Of a stretch of DNA of 64,000 nucleotides, positions 35,850 through 47,563 are shown one piece after another. The DNA is taken from assembly GCA_035048495.1 (NCBI GenBank), contig CM068553.1, positions 15,377,190-15,441,189 on the forward strand, written 5' to 3'. Numbering within the stretch: the first letter of the stretch is position 1; the number at the start of each line of letters is the position of its first letter. This DNA comes from Euptelea pleiosperma. Taxonomy: Eukaryota > Streptophyta > Magnoliopsida > Ranunculales > Eupteleaceae. A program made the translations under genes and the position numbers. The notes beneath the pieces are model-generated. The model saw only the letters and a program-made list of their open reading frames with translations. It was not told where the DNA came from and did not search any database.

Positions 35850-36000
35850 AGTGTAACTGACGCCATAATGAGCGGCGGTCAGTCATCCGTTACAAATGTT
35901 TCACATTACACTAATTAGCCGAATATCCTTATAATCCAATCTCTAGACAATTTTATAAAGCCCATAATCAATCAAAGAGGGTAATGAGATCAGGTGTTCT
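35850..36000 (-). repeat. Copia-type LTR fragment, right part
   Basis: Resumes after the CACTA duplication with GTAACTGACGCC...GTCAGTCATCCGTTAC, a composition common in copia LTRs. The outer limit was not found. Confidence 0.3.
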
Positions 36001-36430
36001 GATAACCCACTAATATCATGCATTGGTTACATCCACTAGTATTAGGAATTTTGTTTTTCTGCACTCCTCTTTCAATGTAGCATCTTCAATTTCACTAGGA
36101 AAAGAAATATGGAGATAAAATGAAATGGCATTTGAGCATTAATATTTGGGCTTCAAAGATCGAAAGGTTTGAAATCACTAATAAGGCTGATTTTTGGTAT
36201 TTAGGTCCACCTAGAGATGGGCCAAACATTCATACGAGTAGTCTCTATGTGTGCCTCGTGGCTCAGTCTGCTAAAGTGCTAATTCCTCTTCTCTAATACA
36301 ACAGGATTGAGGCGTTACCGTTATAACGATGGTTACAACGATTTTTCATTAACAGGAACAGTTAACAACTAGGAAAAGAAGATCAAAAGAGAAAGCAGCG
36401 AGCAACTTCGTATTATTCCTATGGACCAGC
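36001..36430. other. Upstream region of the WAK-like pseudogene with MITE debris
   Basis: At 36160-36240 it has ACTAATAAGGCTGATTTTTG and GGTCCACCTAGAGATGGGCC, words shared with the MITEs at 38203-38770 and 57177-58397. No complete element can be bounded here. Confidence 0.4.
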
Positions 36431-36438
36431 TATTTAAA
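36431..36438 (+). promoter_or_regulatory. TATA-like box of the WAK-like gene
   Basis: TATTTAAA lies 66 bp upstream of the ATG at 36497, a normal spacing for a plant promoter with a short leader. Confidence 0.45.
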
Positions 36439-37524
36439 AGGGAAGAAATACCAGTTATGTTGTACTATAAACCTCCTCTCAACACATAAGAGAAAGATGA
36501 AAGAAAGAAGTGGATCCACAGTTCCGCTATTGCTTCTGCTGCTTCTACTCTTGTTATTTTGGGCAAATGGCTCAGCATCCACATCTCAAGTACTCTTGCC
36601 CGGTTGCGAAGAAACATGTGGAAACGTGAGCATTCCCTACCCGTTCGGCATCCGAGAAGGATGCTATAGAGATGCCGGATACAAAATAACATGCAACGTC
36701 ACCGGAGCCTTCCTCGATACTCCTAACGTTGGGATTCTAAATTTAACATCATCGTAAGGTAGTGATCATCGAGTGATTATCAATGGTCCGTTTGCTAGCG
36801 ACTGTTATAACCTGAAAGGGGAAAGACGTCTCGATAAACAATTTTGGGACGTGAACTGGCCCAATTTTAGTCGAAGCCCTTTCACGTATTCCAGCTACAA
36901 CAGCTTCACGGCCATTGGTTGTGACACCCTTGCATACTTCGGTGACGTTACAAGGCAAATCATCCAGAGCGGGTGCATGACCTTCTGCTTCAACAACACA
37001 CGTGTGGAAAAGGATTCTTGCACAACGGGTAAAGGTTGTTGCGAGGCCAACATTCCCCCGGGACTTGAGACGTTTTACACCACTCTCAACAGCTTTTACA
37101 ACAACATTAATTCCTGGGAGCAGTACAACCGCTGCAGCTATGCCTTCCTATAATCCTATCTGATCCTTATTTTTTTTGTACTTCCTCCGTCCCAGCTAAT
37201 TATACCTTCCCTACTTTCAACGTATCCGATCTCTTCACTAATGGTACCTCTAATGGAATTCCGATTCCGGTGTATCTAGACTGGAAAATTGGGAACGAGA
37301 CATGCCAAGAAGCTCAAAGAGGTGACCCGGTGTCTTACGCTTGGCCAATGGCCCTGTATATCGGTGTCACTGCAACAAGGGTTACCAAGGGAACCCTTAT
37401 CTCTCCCAAGGATGCCAAGGTAATTGAGTTTTTTTATTTTCTACGGGCAAATGTAGCTTAGATGACCGGTTTGGGTTTCAGAACACTCGTGAGAAGTGAT
37501 CTGCAGTGTGGAAAGAGTTTTAGA

Positions 37525-37740
37525 GTAAATTTTTTGGAAAACTTTTTTCTGTCGCAGTGCCACTGCAAGAAGTGTGGTCGCAATTGTCAAGACCACTGGT
37601 TGAAGTGAGGCCCACACGTAGTAAAGCAGCAATCCATACCTGGTGTGAACCCCACCTCACCTCAACTGGTGGTCTTGACTCTTGGTAGATGCGACATCAA
37701 CCTTGCAGTCTCATCACGACAGCAAAAGTGTTCTCAAATT
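37525..37740. mobile_element. Fold-back MITE in WAK intron 1
   Basis: TCAAGACCACTGGTTGAAGT near 37590 is matched inverted by CCTCAACTGGTGGTCTTGA near 37661. The pairing extends outward through CTGTCGCAG and its imperfect complement near 37720. Nearly the whole unit is arms. Limits approximate; no target duplication identified. Confidence 0.6.
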
Positions 37741-37790
37741 TGTAACTAATGTGGATCCTTTTTCTATGTGAAGCTGTGGAGCAAATAAAA

Positions 37791-38080
37791 ATATGCCACC
37801 TGACACAATCTTTTGGGCCCAGTGACTCATGAATGTTGGCCCACCACTTGATACATCAACCAAATAAAAAAAAAATCAGTTGCCTGAGTAGTGATCTATA
37901 GCCATTTGGATTGGAACGTTTTCATGAAGTGATTTCTATCCGTTGGATTTGAATAATGTTTTGGATTCTAATTCAATGGCAAGATAGCACCAATCAGGTT
38001 GATGTTTTATGTTATGTACATCAAGTGGTGGACCATTCATCCATTGGTCAGGGAGCCCAAAACACTGTCAGGTGGCATAT
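37791..38080. mobile_element. MITE with ATATGCCACCTGACA ends in WAK intron 1
   Basis: Perfect 15-bp ends ATATGCCACCTGACA (37791-37805) and TGTCAGGTGGCATAT (38066-38080). Pairing continues imperfectly inward through CCACCACTTGAT and ATCAAGTGGTGGACC. No coding capacity. Target duplication not clear. Confidence 0.75.
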
Positions 38081-38202
38081 AAAACATTTGATCAAGTTCG
38101 AGCCCACCGGCAGGCCTGACCTGAGTCTTTAGGGCCACGCGTAATACGATTTTATATTTTAAAATCTAAAATATAAGATACACTGCACACCAGGGAGAAA
38201 TA

Positions 38203-38770
38203 CTTGGCTGATCCGTGACCGTCACCGACCACCCACACTATGAGCCATGTGGCATATCTTTAGATGACACTGACCAGATGGATGTTTGGCCAATCAACCT
38301 GATTGGACATACAAACCAAAGTCAACCTGAGTCATTTTCATAGGTCAATTTTGACCGTATTGTTGGGGTTAAGTAATGCCCCTCCTTAAGGGTGCGATAC
38401 AGGTCCGTAGGTGTGAGGTCGATCGCCGTTAGAGTTAAAGGTTCATGGACTCGAATTACGGAATGGGCCTGCGGGTGCGAGGTCGATCGCCGTTGGGGGT
38501 CACGGGATCGAATCGTGAAGCCCTTCGGGTGCGATGTTGATCGTGGTATAAAGGCTAAAGTTTGCCCCTTCCTGTCAAGATACCTTTTCAAGAGGAATGT
38601 AGGCTTGATCGGCTAGTAAAGATCTTATCACGTATGAATAAAAGATCAAAAGGTTTGAAATATCTCATCAGGTTGATTTTTGGTTTGTAGGTCAACAAAC
38701 CATACAAGAAAGTCCTCTAAACATATGCCACATAGCTCATAAGCTTCGCTGACCGTGACCAGTCAACCCA
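38203..38770. mobile_element. MITE with inner tandem repeats in WAK intron 1
   Basis: Inverted arms: GAGCCATGTGGCATAT at about 38242 and ATATGCCACATAGCTC at about 38723, extended outward by GTGACCGTCACCGACC versus GCTGACCGTGACC. Inside, 38390-38545 has two to three imperfect ~60-bp repeats containing GTGCGAGGTCGATCGCCGTT. Outer limits approximate. Confidence 0.6.
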
Positions 38771-39260
38771 GTTTTATGAGTTGGATTGTTACCCGATTCC
38801 CACATTATTTTTCAGTCCACAAAAGCATGGGAACATGGCGAAGTTAGACTGGGAGTTGATGTTCAATCCCTAGAACAACATGTGGCAAACATTTTGGAAC
38901 GACTAAATGATGGGCCAAACATTTTGGAACCTACACAACAAAAATCAACCCACCTTGTGATTTTTATCCCACGGGAGTTAAGTAGACCAAAATTGCAAAC
39001 CCCCTGATGAAAATGCTTAGATCCAACGGCCATGAATCACCACAAAGGCTCTTTTTTTGGTGTGTAGGTCCACTAAATGATGGGCCAAACATTCATGGTC
39101 AGTGGGCCCAAATGTATGTGAGTCATGATTATACTTTACAGGGAGGTTTCATGTAACAAAAGCATGAACAAAATTAAGTTTGTTTGATGGTGAGTGCTTT
39201 GATTTCAACTTGGTTAACGTGGGTTCTCTTACTTCTCCGGGTGATGGGCATATTATCAAG
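38771..39260 (+). other. Rest of WAK intron 1
   Basis: No element could be bounded. It shares ATGATGGGCCAAACATT (twice, at about 38908 and 39074) with nearby MITE debris. Ends at the acceptor before 39261. Confidence 0.4.
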
Positions 39261-39438
39261 ATATTGGCGAGTGTGGCGACCCAAACAACATACCCTGTCA
39301 TGCGGATGGGGTTTTTACTGCTCTTGTAAACGTGGCTACAATGGTGACGGAAAAATAAATGGAACCGGCTGCAACCGTGATATTAAATTACCTCTAGCCC
39401 TCCTAATAGGTAAGCCAGCGTACATCAATCGTTCTATA

Positions 39439-39928
39439 CATGGTTTTAAAAACGGCCGTTTAAACGGTAACGCCCCAAGCCCGTTTCAGTTTAAACCGTT
39501 TAAACCCGTTTTGAAAAAAACGGCCGTTTTTTTGTTTTAACAGCCGTTAAAATTGTTTGAACGGCTGTTACAATCGTTTAAACAGCCATTTAATTTCGAA
39601 AAATTTTGTGAAAAAAAGGCCGTTAAAACCGTTTAATTCCGTTAAAATCTGTTTAATTTCCGTTTAAATCCATTAAATTCCATTTTTTTTTTTTAATTTT
39701 CAAGTTTCAAAATTTGAATTTCAGGGCCACTTTTTCCGTTTTTTCCGTTAAAATCCGTTAAAATCGTTAAAACTGTTAAAATCAGTTAAAATCCATTTAA
39801 TTCCGTTTTTTCCCATTTTTTTCTATTTTTGCCCCTAACCGTTTCAATCCGTTTTAACGGCCATTTAAACGGTTTAAACGGTAACGCCCCCAGTCCGTTT
39901 AACTGTTAAAACGGCCTCCTTTAAACCT
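39439..39928. mobile_element. MITE with GGCCGTTTAAACGG ends, copy 2, in WAK intron 2
   Basis: 490 bp, left end CATGGTTTTAAAAACGGCC, right end GGCCTCCTTTAAACCTT. It is flanked by TCGTTCTATA at both sides (39429-39438 and 39929-39938). A 9- or 10-bp duplication points to the Mutator superfamily. Interior is GTTAAAATC-type words and two GGTAACGCCCC blocks, as in the copy at 30315. Confidence 0.85.
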
Positions 39929-40300
39929 TCGTTCTATATTCTTAATCCTTCGCTACAAACTCAAAATTGCAAAAGAACAAAGTCATGTCTTTCCATGTTG
40001 CACCCAAACACTCCAATAGTTGTTTGCATCTAATTTCAAAATTCTCAATTGAATAAAAGTCTTTCTGGTTGAAAGGGACTTGTAGTAAACCTCTTCAAAC
40101 TTCTTTTCTTTGCAGGTATTGGTCTAGGCCTTTTGTTTCTAATTGCTTCCAGTTCCTTGTTTTACTGGGCACTCAAGCAAAGAAGGCTTATCAAACTCAG
40201 AGAGAAATTCTTCCTACAAAATGGAGGTTTACTGTTGCAACAACAAATCTCTTCACGTACAGGTGTTTCAGATATTACGCTCATTTCTTGATTTTTTTCT

Positions 40301-40877
40301 AAAACGTTCAACCAATTTAAATCATCCACTTCAAATTAAATTCCTAGTGACTCTTCTCTTTTGATGAACAATACATTCATCTATGTGCTATCAAGAGTAT
40401 ATGATCGAGGTTACTTGGATCATACTTTAAAGCATTTCTTCTCGACTGTTTTTCTCTCAATCTTATCTTATAATGAACGAATACTAATTTATCTAACATC
40501 TCTTGCTTTAAGTGGTTCTTTCTCTTTGTTTGCATTTGATCGAAAGTACTCCAATTTTTCTCACAAGTAGAAGATAAATAATTTTGGCTCAAGATATGAA
40601 TTGCAAGCTTATAAAGGTTAGGGGTGTCTATACCAAATGCCTCCCACCAAGCAACTATGATGTAAAATTACAATTTTAATACAAATGTAAAACATTAAAT
40701 TTAACATATATTAAACCTCACTTAATTACTAGATGATAATTTATAAGTTGGTTCCAAACTTACAAATTGCATCCACACAAGTTTTGATTTAGAAATAATA
40801 AATTAAAAGTAAACAACAAATTCGATAGATATGAAACATTATAATATGAAAATTATCAAACAATAAATATGAATTTT
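40301..40877. other. No gene seen
   Basis: Downstream of the last WAK exon, where the kinase exon should be, the DNA is AT-rich with no kinase motifs (no HRD, no DFG) on either strand. Confidence 0.6.
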
Positions 40878-41295
40878 TTAGTTTTTATTTAACTCATGAA
40901 TAGCCTTGACTTTTTTATTCATGTTTTTCTCAAAAACTTTAATTACCTTTTGCAAGCCACGTCTTATGTCCACATGTCTTGAGAAATCTATACTATAACA
41001 AATGAAAGGGTTGAGAAAAACTTGTTGCATGTAAATGAGAATAGAGATTTTTATTTTATCTATTGTTAATGAAATTCCAATACTTATTATACTTGCTCTA
41101 TACATTCCCATGAGCATTGTCAATTACAATCTTTGCTTTGTCCACAACATAGATATAGCCCATCGCTAGATTTTTATCCCCATCTATTAATCTTAAAACA
41201 TTGATTGAGAAGGTGATAATTTTCAAGCTTCTAATTCTTTCCAAAAATGTGTTTGTTATTATCTTTCCAACTTCAATTCTTTCGTATCTTTGCAT
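40878..41295 (-). pseudogene. hAT transposase fragment
   Basis: Minus-strand frames give LKIITFSINVLRLIDGDKNL, AMGYIYVVDKAKIVID, then QQVFLNPFICYS and RRGLQKVIKVF. Plant hAT transposases carry VLRLVD.DKKP.MGYIYEAMDRAKE, then AAGYFLNP.FFY. The segment between (normally IIDKRW...LHRPLHA) is replaced by unrelated sequence, and the frames are short, so it is an old internal piece. No terminal repeats recognised. Confidence 0.75.
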
Positions 41296-42189
41296 ACGAT
41301 AATGTTGCCCACTTTTTTGACAGAAACATGTTTCTTAATCCTCTCCTTTGATATAAAATATAAAAAAGTAAAATGTTATAAATATAACTCATCAAATATT
41401 TTACAAATATAATATTGTAGAAAAAGTGCAATAATTTAAATTACCCATCCAACGATATTTTCAATAAGAATAAAATTTGTCACAAACCTAGTCACCCATG
41501 GCCTAAGAATATTGCATTCAGTTACCCTTTTCATCATAGTTAAAACAAATGATAATTTTTAAAAATGTAAAATTATCATCTTTAAAATAGGCATTATCGA
41601 ATTATCCTCGCTTATAGCTTTCGCTTTACACTTAAACCCTTGCATTTTCTTTGCACCATTGCGTTGTACACTTTTTTCTAGTTAGAATAACATATTCACA
41701 CGCTTTAGTGCGAGTTCCAGTGACCTACATGTAGAGCCGTTCCGATTAAGATTTTAATTACATGTATTTTCTCTTGTAAGATCATTTTGGCCTAATTCTC
41801 GAGATCCGAAGGCCATCGGGAAGCCTAGATCATATCCATCAATATTAATGATCATCATCATGATCAAAATCAAGTATCCCGAGGAGGTCTAGGACTAGAA
41901 CAAAGCCCGAGGAGGGCAATCACCACATAAGGGCCCAATTAAAGACAAAAGGCCAAAGTGAAGAATGCCTCAATCCCACGATCAAGCCCAATCAAAGTCC
42001 TCATCTCTTGATCAAGATCAATGGTAGACATAGTGTAAGAACTATTTAATTAAGGCAAGAGCATGCGAATGTAACTAATCCAAAAGAGATGGGCAAAATT
42101 ATAATGCCAAATATCACATTTATGATAGAATCTTTTCTCTGTCCTCCAAACTTATCCTCCACAATTCTTACAACCGTATAAGGCCTCCA
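41296..42189 (+). repeat. AT-rich stretch ending in a diverged LTR start
   Basis: 41296-41570 shows nothing. From about 41575 the order ATTATC...TTATCC, GCGTTGTACACTTTTTTCTA, GAGCCGTTCCGATTAAG and TCTCGAGATCCG parallels the first 350 bp of the TGATATTCGC family (GCGTAGAACACACTTTTCT, AGCCGTTCTGATTAAG, TTCTCGAGAC). It looks like an old relative broken by the MULE at 42245. Confidence 0.45.
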
Positions 42190-42228
42190 ATTGTGCCACA
42201 TGGTCATACCTTGACCATGTGGCACAAT
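42190..42228. repeat. Perfect 17-bp inverted repeat
   Basis: ATTGTGCCACATGGTCA, 5-bp spacer TACCT, then its exact complement TGACCATGTGGCACAAT. It ends 16 bp before the MULE terminal repeat and 7 bp before the duplicated target. Confidence 0.9.
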
Positions 42229-42244
42229 CTCCCCTTATTTTCTT

Positions 42245-42480
42245 GGGAAAATTACTTGAGGGGCCGTAATTTTGCAATTACGGCCATTCGCCCACTATGC
42301 TGCTCTATTCGGTTAACAGGGGTTACCTTTTTGGAACATTGGCCCAACACCCCAAAATGCACTGTTCCATACCCATGTATCCCCATTTTACCCTTTTAGC
42401 CTATTTCATACCCTTGCATCGCAAGAGTAGCTTTCAGCGTACGATCCCATTAGTCGCAAGTTCGGCGACTCCAGACATAG
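42245..42480. repeat. MULE left terminal inverted repeat
   Basis: 236 bp beginning GGGAAAATTACTTGAGGGGC and ending GACTCCAGACATAG. Pairs with 60387-60623. Confidence 0.92.
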
Positions 42481-42699
42481 ATTTTTTTTAAAATATCTAT
42501 TCTTTCTTTCTTAGTTCTGTTATGTTATTTCTCTCTGCCCTATTCTTTCACAGTTGGTTCGTCGACAATGAAGATGAAGCTACCACCAAGAGTGACAAAT
42601 CCGCGAATCAATCATAGAAGTAAATGGAAGAAAAAAAAGGGGTAACTATTAAACAATGACATCTACACGATTAGGCTTTCAATCAATGCCATGTATACG

Positions 42700-44277
42700 A
42701 TTTTTCTTCCATTCAATGTGAAATCCTAAAGCAGAAGCAAAAATTGATTACCCTAAAGCCAAAGTAACCATTGATTACACTAAACCAGAAGCAACCATTG
42801 ATTAGATTAGGTTAAACACCTTGTTCGATTTTTTATGTATTGCTTTAGAATTTCTCAATCATCCTCGCACTGTAACAATGAAATATCTTGGACGGATGCG
42901 AATGAATTGTTACTATGGATAGTTTTTACTTTATCTTTCTGAAACCTTAATAAGAGCATGACGAAGTGTGAGACATTTTGTAGGTTTGTGGTTACATTAC
43001 AGAATGTTCACCATGTGTTCGATGCTTTTTCCTAATGATGGTAAAAAATGCTACTGGAAACATCCCATTGTCAGCATCCATAGCAGTTGCCGCAAGAAGT
43101 GTTCCCTTATACTCTCCCTTCAAAAATGTGCCATCAATAAACAATATCGGTCGACAACCGACCCAAAACCCATAGATAGAAACATGAAATGCAACAAATA
43201 ATTGATTAAATATTGATCATTCTTTCTCTGTGTATGTCGCAATGCTTCTAGGATTACACTCAATCATCTATTTGTAAAACCATGTTAGACATCCGTATGA
43301 GTCTTTCACTGCACCATGAATGTCTTCCTTCGCAACTTCCTTTCCTAGCCATGCTTGCTTAAACAGAAGACTCAATCCAAAGTTTCATCTGAAATCCATT
43401 ATAGTCTCCATTGGTTGATACCCAAGAGTGCCTATAACCTTGTCTACTATGACTTGTGAAACCAACTTCTTTGACACCCTCATCTTTGCAATGACATTCT
43501 CTTCGGTTGTGTGAGTGTGTGTACTTTCATATTTATACACAATGAACTTCTTCATCTTACTCACTAATCTAGCATAAGCCTTCCATTCACAAGTTTCAAT
43601 GGCGCATTTAACCTTCACCCGATTCTGATCATTCTTGAGGAAAATGTATGCGAACCGCTGAGCGATAGAAAATTATTGACAGCAACCCGAAAATCATCGG
43701 CACTATCAAAAATTTGTCCATCATCAGTCAAGTAGTCTTTCCACAACTCCGTTAACAAGTGGACACTTGTCGACACATCACTTGAACTCGTTCCTAATGG
43801 CATCGTGTTATCTACATTGGGTCTCATGTCGACACTTTCACTACATAAAAAGATAGACACTTGTTAAGTAGCATTGTTTGTTCAAAATAAAAAACTTTGA
43901 TATATTACAGAAGAAAAGTCAAATGACGATTACCTTGTAGGAAGTTGGTAAAATGCAAGGTGTACATTAGGTTGAAGGACATAGAACTCTGCCACTTCCT
44001 CATTGAGCCATATCAGATTTTGAAGGCCCATTTGATTACCTAAAGTCATAGAATGCTTAACATTGTTTTTAATGTAATACCTAATTGTGGCAATTTTTGG
44101 ATTAACATTAAGTTTGGAAAAAGCCATTGCCACAAAGGTATTATAGTGTATTCTTTCATCTACAACAACACCTTCAGTAGTGCCACATTCATATTCTACA
44201 GATCCATCTGCATTGCAAATTATGCACCCTCCAGTTCTACAAAAGCAAAATATTACTTTTCTACTAATCTCATCCAT
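42700..44277 (-). pseudogene. MULE transposase, N-terminal half
   Basis: First exon 44277-43936 (MDEISRKVIFCFCRTG) ends at donor CAAG/GTAATC; the next begins near 43839 after TTTTATGTAG. Then come FDSADDFRVAVNNF, VKVKCAIETCEWKAYARL (Mutator DNA-binding region), VKDSYGC, and GCRPILFIDGTFLKGEYKGT with LLAATAMDADNGMFPVAF, the start of the DDE domain with its first aspartate. Stops and frame changes occur. The second D, the E and the SWIM zinc finger are absent: sequence runs into the terminal repeat. An internal deletion has removed the C-terminal half. Confidence 0.88.
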
Positions 44278-44281
44278 TATT

Positions 44282-44870
44282 CACTACAGGAAAAAAGACT
44301 TTTACCGATGGCCGGAGACCGTCGGTATATGGCAAAATTACGTCGCTAAATATTATACCGACGGCCAGACAGACCGTCGCTGGTCGTCGCTATAAAATTC
44401 GTCGGTAAAAGGTATTACCGATGGCCATATCAAAAATGACCGTCGCAACAAACATTTCGTGGATTGGGAAAATTAATGTACCAACGGTCAGAACCGTCGG
44501 TATATATCATTTATAGCGACGGCTTTTGACCGTCAGTATATAAAAAGATCATTTTTCCATTGTCAAAAAGATTTACCGAGGGTCAAAATGCGTCGCTGTA
44601 AGATACATATAGCGACATAGTTTTACTGGCCGTCGGTATAGATCAATTTTGTGCATAAATCGTGCCTGCCTTTTAGCGACGGTCGTCGACCGTCGCTATA
44701 TATATATAGCGACGGCCAAGAGTTTTGCGTCGCTGTAAGTCAAATATAGCGACGGCCATAGTAATCGACCGTCGCTATATCCTATATATAGCGACGGTCA
44801 GGACTCCGACCGTCGCTATATCATATATAGCGACGGTATACGGCCGTCGCTAAAAGATTTAATTGCATAA
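44282..44870. repeat. CACTA left end and subterminal repeats
   Basis: After the terminal repeat, about 20 copies of TATAGCGACGG or GACCGTCGCTATA in both orientations, with the variant ACCGTCGGTATA near the tip. Such arrays bind the TNPA-type protein in En/Spm. The right end (58990-59301) has the same words. Confidence 0.92.
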
Positions 44871-45169
44871 ATTTTTTAAATTTTTTTTTTAATAATTTGT
44901 TGTACCTGTACCTGTACCTGTAATGTATATAATATCGCATTTCCCTATTCCATGTCCATTTAATCAAAACAGAGTGTAAAGAAATAAAAAATTAAATATC
45001 TTAAATAATTAAATTTCTACAATATTGATTATTTAAAATGTAACAATGTTATAAAAGTTTAAAAAAGCAATCTGGAAGAGTAGAAGACACGATCAATCAG
45101 CATCTAGGCCCTGCAAAACAAATAAAAATAATTAATATATAAAATGCAATGTAAAAGAAATAAATAATT

Positions 45170-47515
45170 AAACTTCAAAATCTTGAAATGTCTAACTGGC
45201 TACAGATTCTTAATCGGAAATCTGTGTTTTACCCGATCTCTTCCAGCATATTTGTTTCAATACAATAGAAGTGTTGTAACAAGATTCGGGAGAGTCGAAC
45301 ATCGTTTGCCATATTTGGACGTCGTTGTCCTAAATTTGACTTAACTTAATACCTATAAATGCCTAAACCTATAACTGACTACACATTCCTAACCGGACAT
45401 CTGTTTTTTAACCCGTCTCTTCCAACATATTTGTTTTAACACAATAGAAGTGTTGTAATAAATTTTGGGAGATTCGGACATCGTTTGCCTAATTTGGACG
45501 TCGGAGTCCTAAATTTGACTCAACTTAAAACCTATAAATGCCTAAACCTATAACTGACTACACATTCCTAATCGGATATCTATTTTTTAACCCGTCTCTT
45601 CCAGCATATTTGTTTTAACACAATAGAAGTGTTGTAATAAATTTTGGGAGATTCGGACATCGTTTGCCCAATTTGGACGTCGGAGTCCTAAATTTGACTT
45701 AACTTAAAACCTATAAATGTCTAAACCTATAACTGACTACAGATTTCTAACCGGACATCTGTTTTTTATCCCGTCTCTTCCAGCATATTTGTTCAACACA
45801 ATAGAAGTAATATAACAGGTTTCGGGAGATTCGGACCTCGTTTACCCGATTTAGGCGTCGCGGTTCTAAATTTGACTTAACTTAAAACCTATAAATGCCT
45901 AAACCTATAACTGACTACACATTCCTAATCGGATATCTATTTTTTAACCCGTCTCTTCCAGCATATTTGTTTTAACACAATAGAAGTGTTGTAATAAATT
46001 TTGGGAGATTCGGACATCGTTTGCCCAATTTGGACGTCGGAGTCCTAAATTTGACTTAACTTAAAACCTATAAATGCCTAAACCTATAACTGACTACAGA
46101 TTCCTAACTGGATATCTATTTTTTATCCCGTCTCTTCCAGCATATTTGTTTTAACACAATAGAAGTGTTGTAATAAATTTCGGGAGATTCGGACATCGTT
46201 TACCCAATTTGGACGTCGGAGTCCTAAATTTGACTTAACTTAAAACCTATAAATGCCTAAACCTATAACTGACTACAGATTCCTAACTGGATATCTATTT
46301 TTTATCCCGTCTCTTCCAGCATATTTGTTTTAACACAATAGAAGTGTTGTAATAAATTTCGGGAGATTCGGACATCGTTTGCCCAATTTGGACGTCGGAG
46401 TCCTAAATTTGACTTAACTTAAAACCTATAAATGCCTAAACCTATAACTGACTACAGATTCCTAACCGGATATCTATTTTTTATCCCGTCTCTTCCAGCA
46501 TATTTGTTTTAACACAATAGAAGTGTTGTAATAAATTTCGGGAGATTCGGACATCGTTTGCCCAATTTGGACGTCGGAGTCCTAAATTTGACTTAACTTA
46601 AAACCTATAAATGTCTAAACCTATAACTGACTACAGATTCCTAACCGGACATCTGTTTTTTATCCCGTTTCTTCCAGCATATTTGTTCAACACAATAGAA
46701 GTATTATAATAGGTTTCGGGAGATTCAGACCTCGTTTGCCCGATTTAGGCGTCGAGGTCCTAAATTTGACTTAACTTAAAACCTATAAATGTCTAAACCT
46801 ATAACTGACTACAGATTCCTAACCGGACATCTGTTTTTTATCCCGTTTCTTCCAGCATATTTGTTCAACACAATAGAAGTATTATAACAGGTTTTGGGAG
46901 ATTCAGACCTCGTTTGCCCGATTTAGGCGTCGAGGTTCTAAATTTGACTTAACTTAAAACCTATAAATGCCTAAACCTATAACTGACTACACATTCCTAA
47001 TCGGATATCTATTTTTTAACCCGTCTCTTCCAGCATATTTGTTTTAACACAATAGAAGTGTTGTAATAAATTTCGGGAGATTCGGACATCGTTTGCCCAA
47101 TTTGGACGTCGGAGTCCTAAATTTGACTGAACTTAAAACCTATAAATGTCTAAACCTATAACTGACTACAGATTCCTAACCGGACATCTTTTTTTTATCC
47201 CGTTTCTTCCAGCATATTTGTTCAACACAATAGAAGTATTATAACAGGTTTCGGGAGATTCGGACCTCGTTTGCCCGATTTAGGCGTCGAGGTCCTAAAT
47301 TTGACTTAACTTAAAACTTATAAATGCCTAAACCTATAACTGACTACAGATTTTTAACCGGACATCTATTTTTTACTCCGTTTCTTCCAGCATATTTGTT
47401 TCAACACAATAGAAGTGTTATTATAGGTTTCGGGAGATTCGAACCTCGTTTGCCCGATTTAGGCGTCGAGGTCCTAAATTTAACTTAACTTAAAACTTGG
47501 AAATGCTTAATCCTA
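45170..47515. repeat. 180-bp satellite array inside the CACTA element
   Basis: About 13 tandem copies of 177-180 bp, each with CCTATAACTGACTACA, TTTTTTATCCCGTCTCTTCC, AGCATATTTGTT, AATAGAAGTGTTGTAATA and GGAGATTCGGACATCG. Two subtypes recur: type A with TTGGACGTCGGAGTCC, and type B with TTTAGGCGTCGAGGTCC and a 3-bp deletion in TTGTTCAACAC. They are interspersed (roughly A A B A A A A B B A B B from about 45400). Identity is high in the middle. No coding frame. Confidence 0.93.
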
Positions 47516-47563
47516 TATGATTGTTGTATTTAATGCATAAACCTTAAATACAACAATCATATC

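Larger units (their letters stand above)
36497..40300 (+). pseudogene. Wall-associated-kinase-like gene, kinase domain missing
   Basis: Exon 1 (36497-37419) encodes a signal peptide with a ten-leucine core, then GCEETCGNVSIPYPFGIREG (galacturonan-binding WAK domain), SCTTGKGCCEANIPPGLETF, and an EGF-like end reading CHCNKGYQGNPYL. Exon 2 (39261-39409) gives GECGDPNNIPC and CSCKRGYNGDGKINGTGC, an EGF module. Exon 3 (from 40116) gives GIGLGLLFLIASSSLFYWAL and NGGLLLQQQIS, the membrane and juxtamembrane part. Splice sites look normal (AAG/GTAATT, ATAG/GTAAGC, TTTGCAG). An in-frame TAA after LNLTSS, frameshifts near 37150-37195, near 37340 and in exon 2, and absence of the kinase make it a pseudogene. 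Confidence 0.9.

Noticed and set aside
42968..43201. Plus-strand ORF near 43 kb
   Set aside because: The minus strand encodes the conserved Mutator DDE start (GCRPILFIDGTFLKG) over the same bases.
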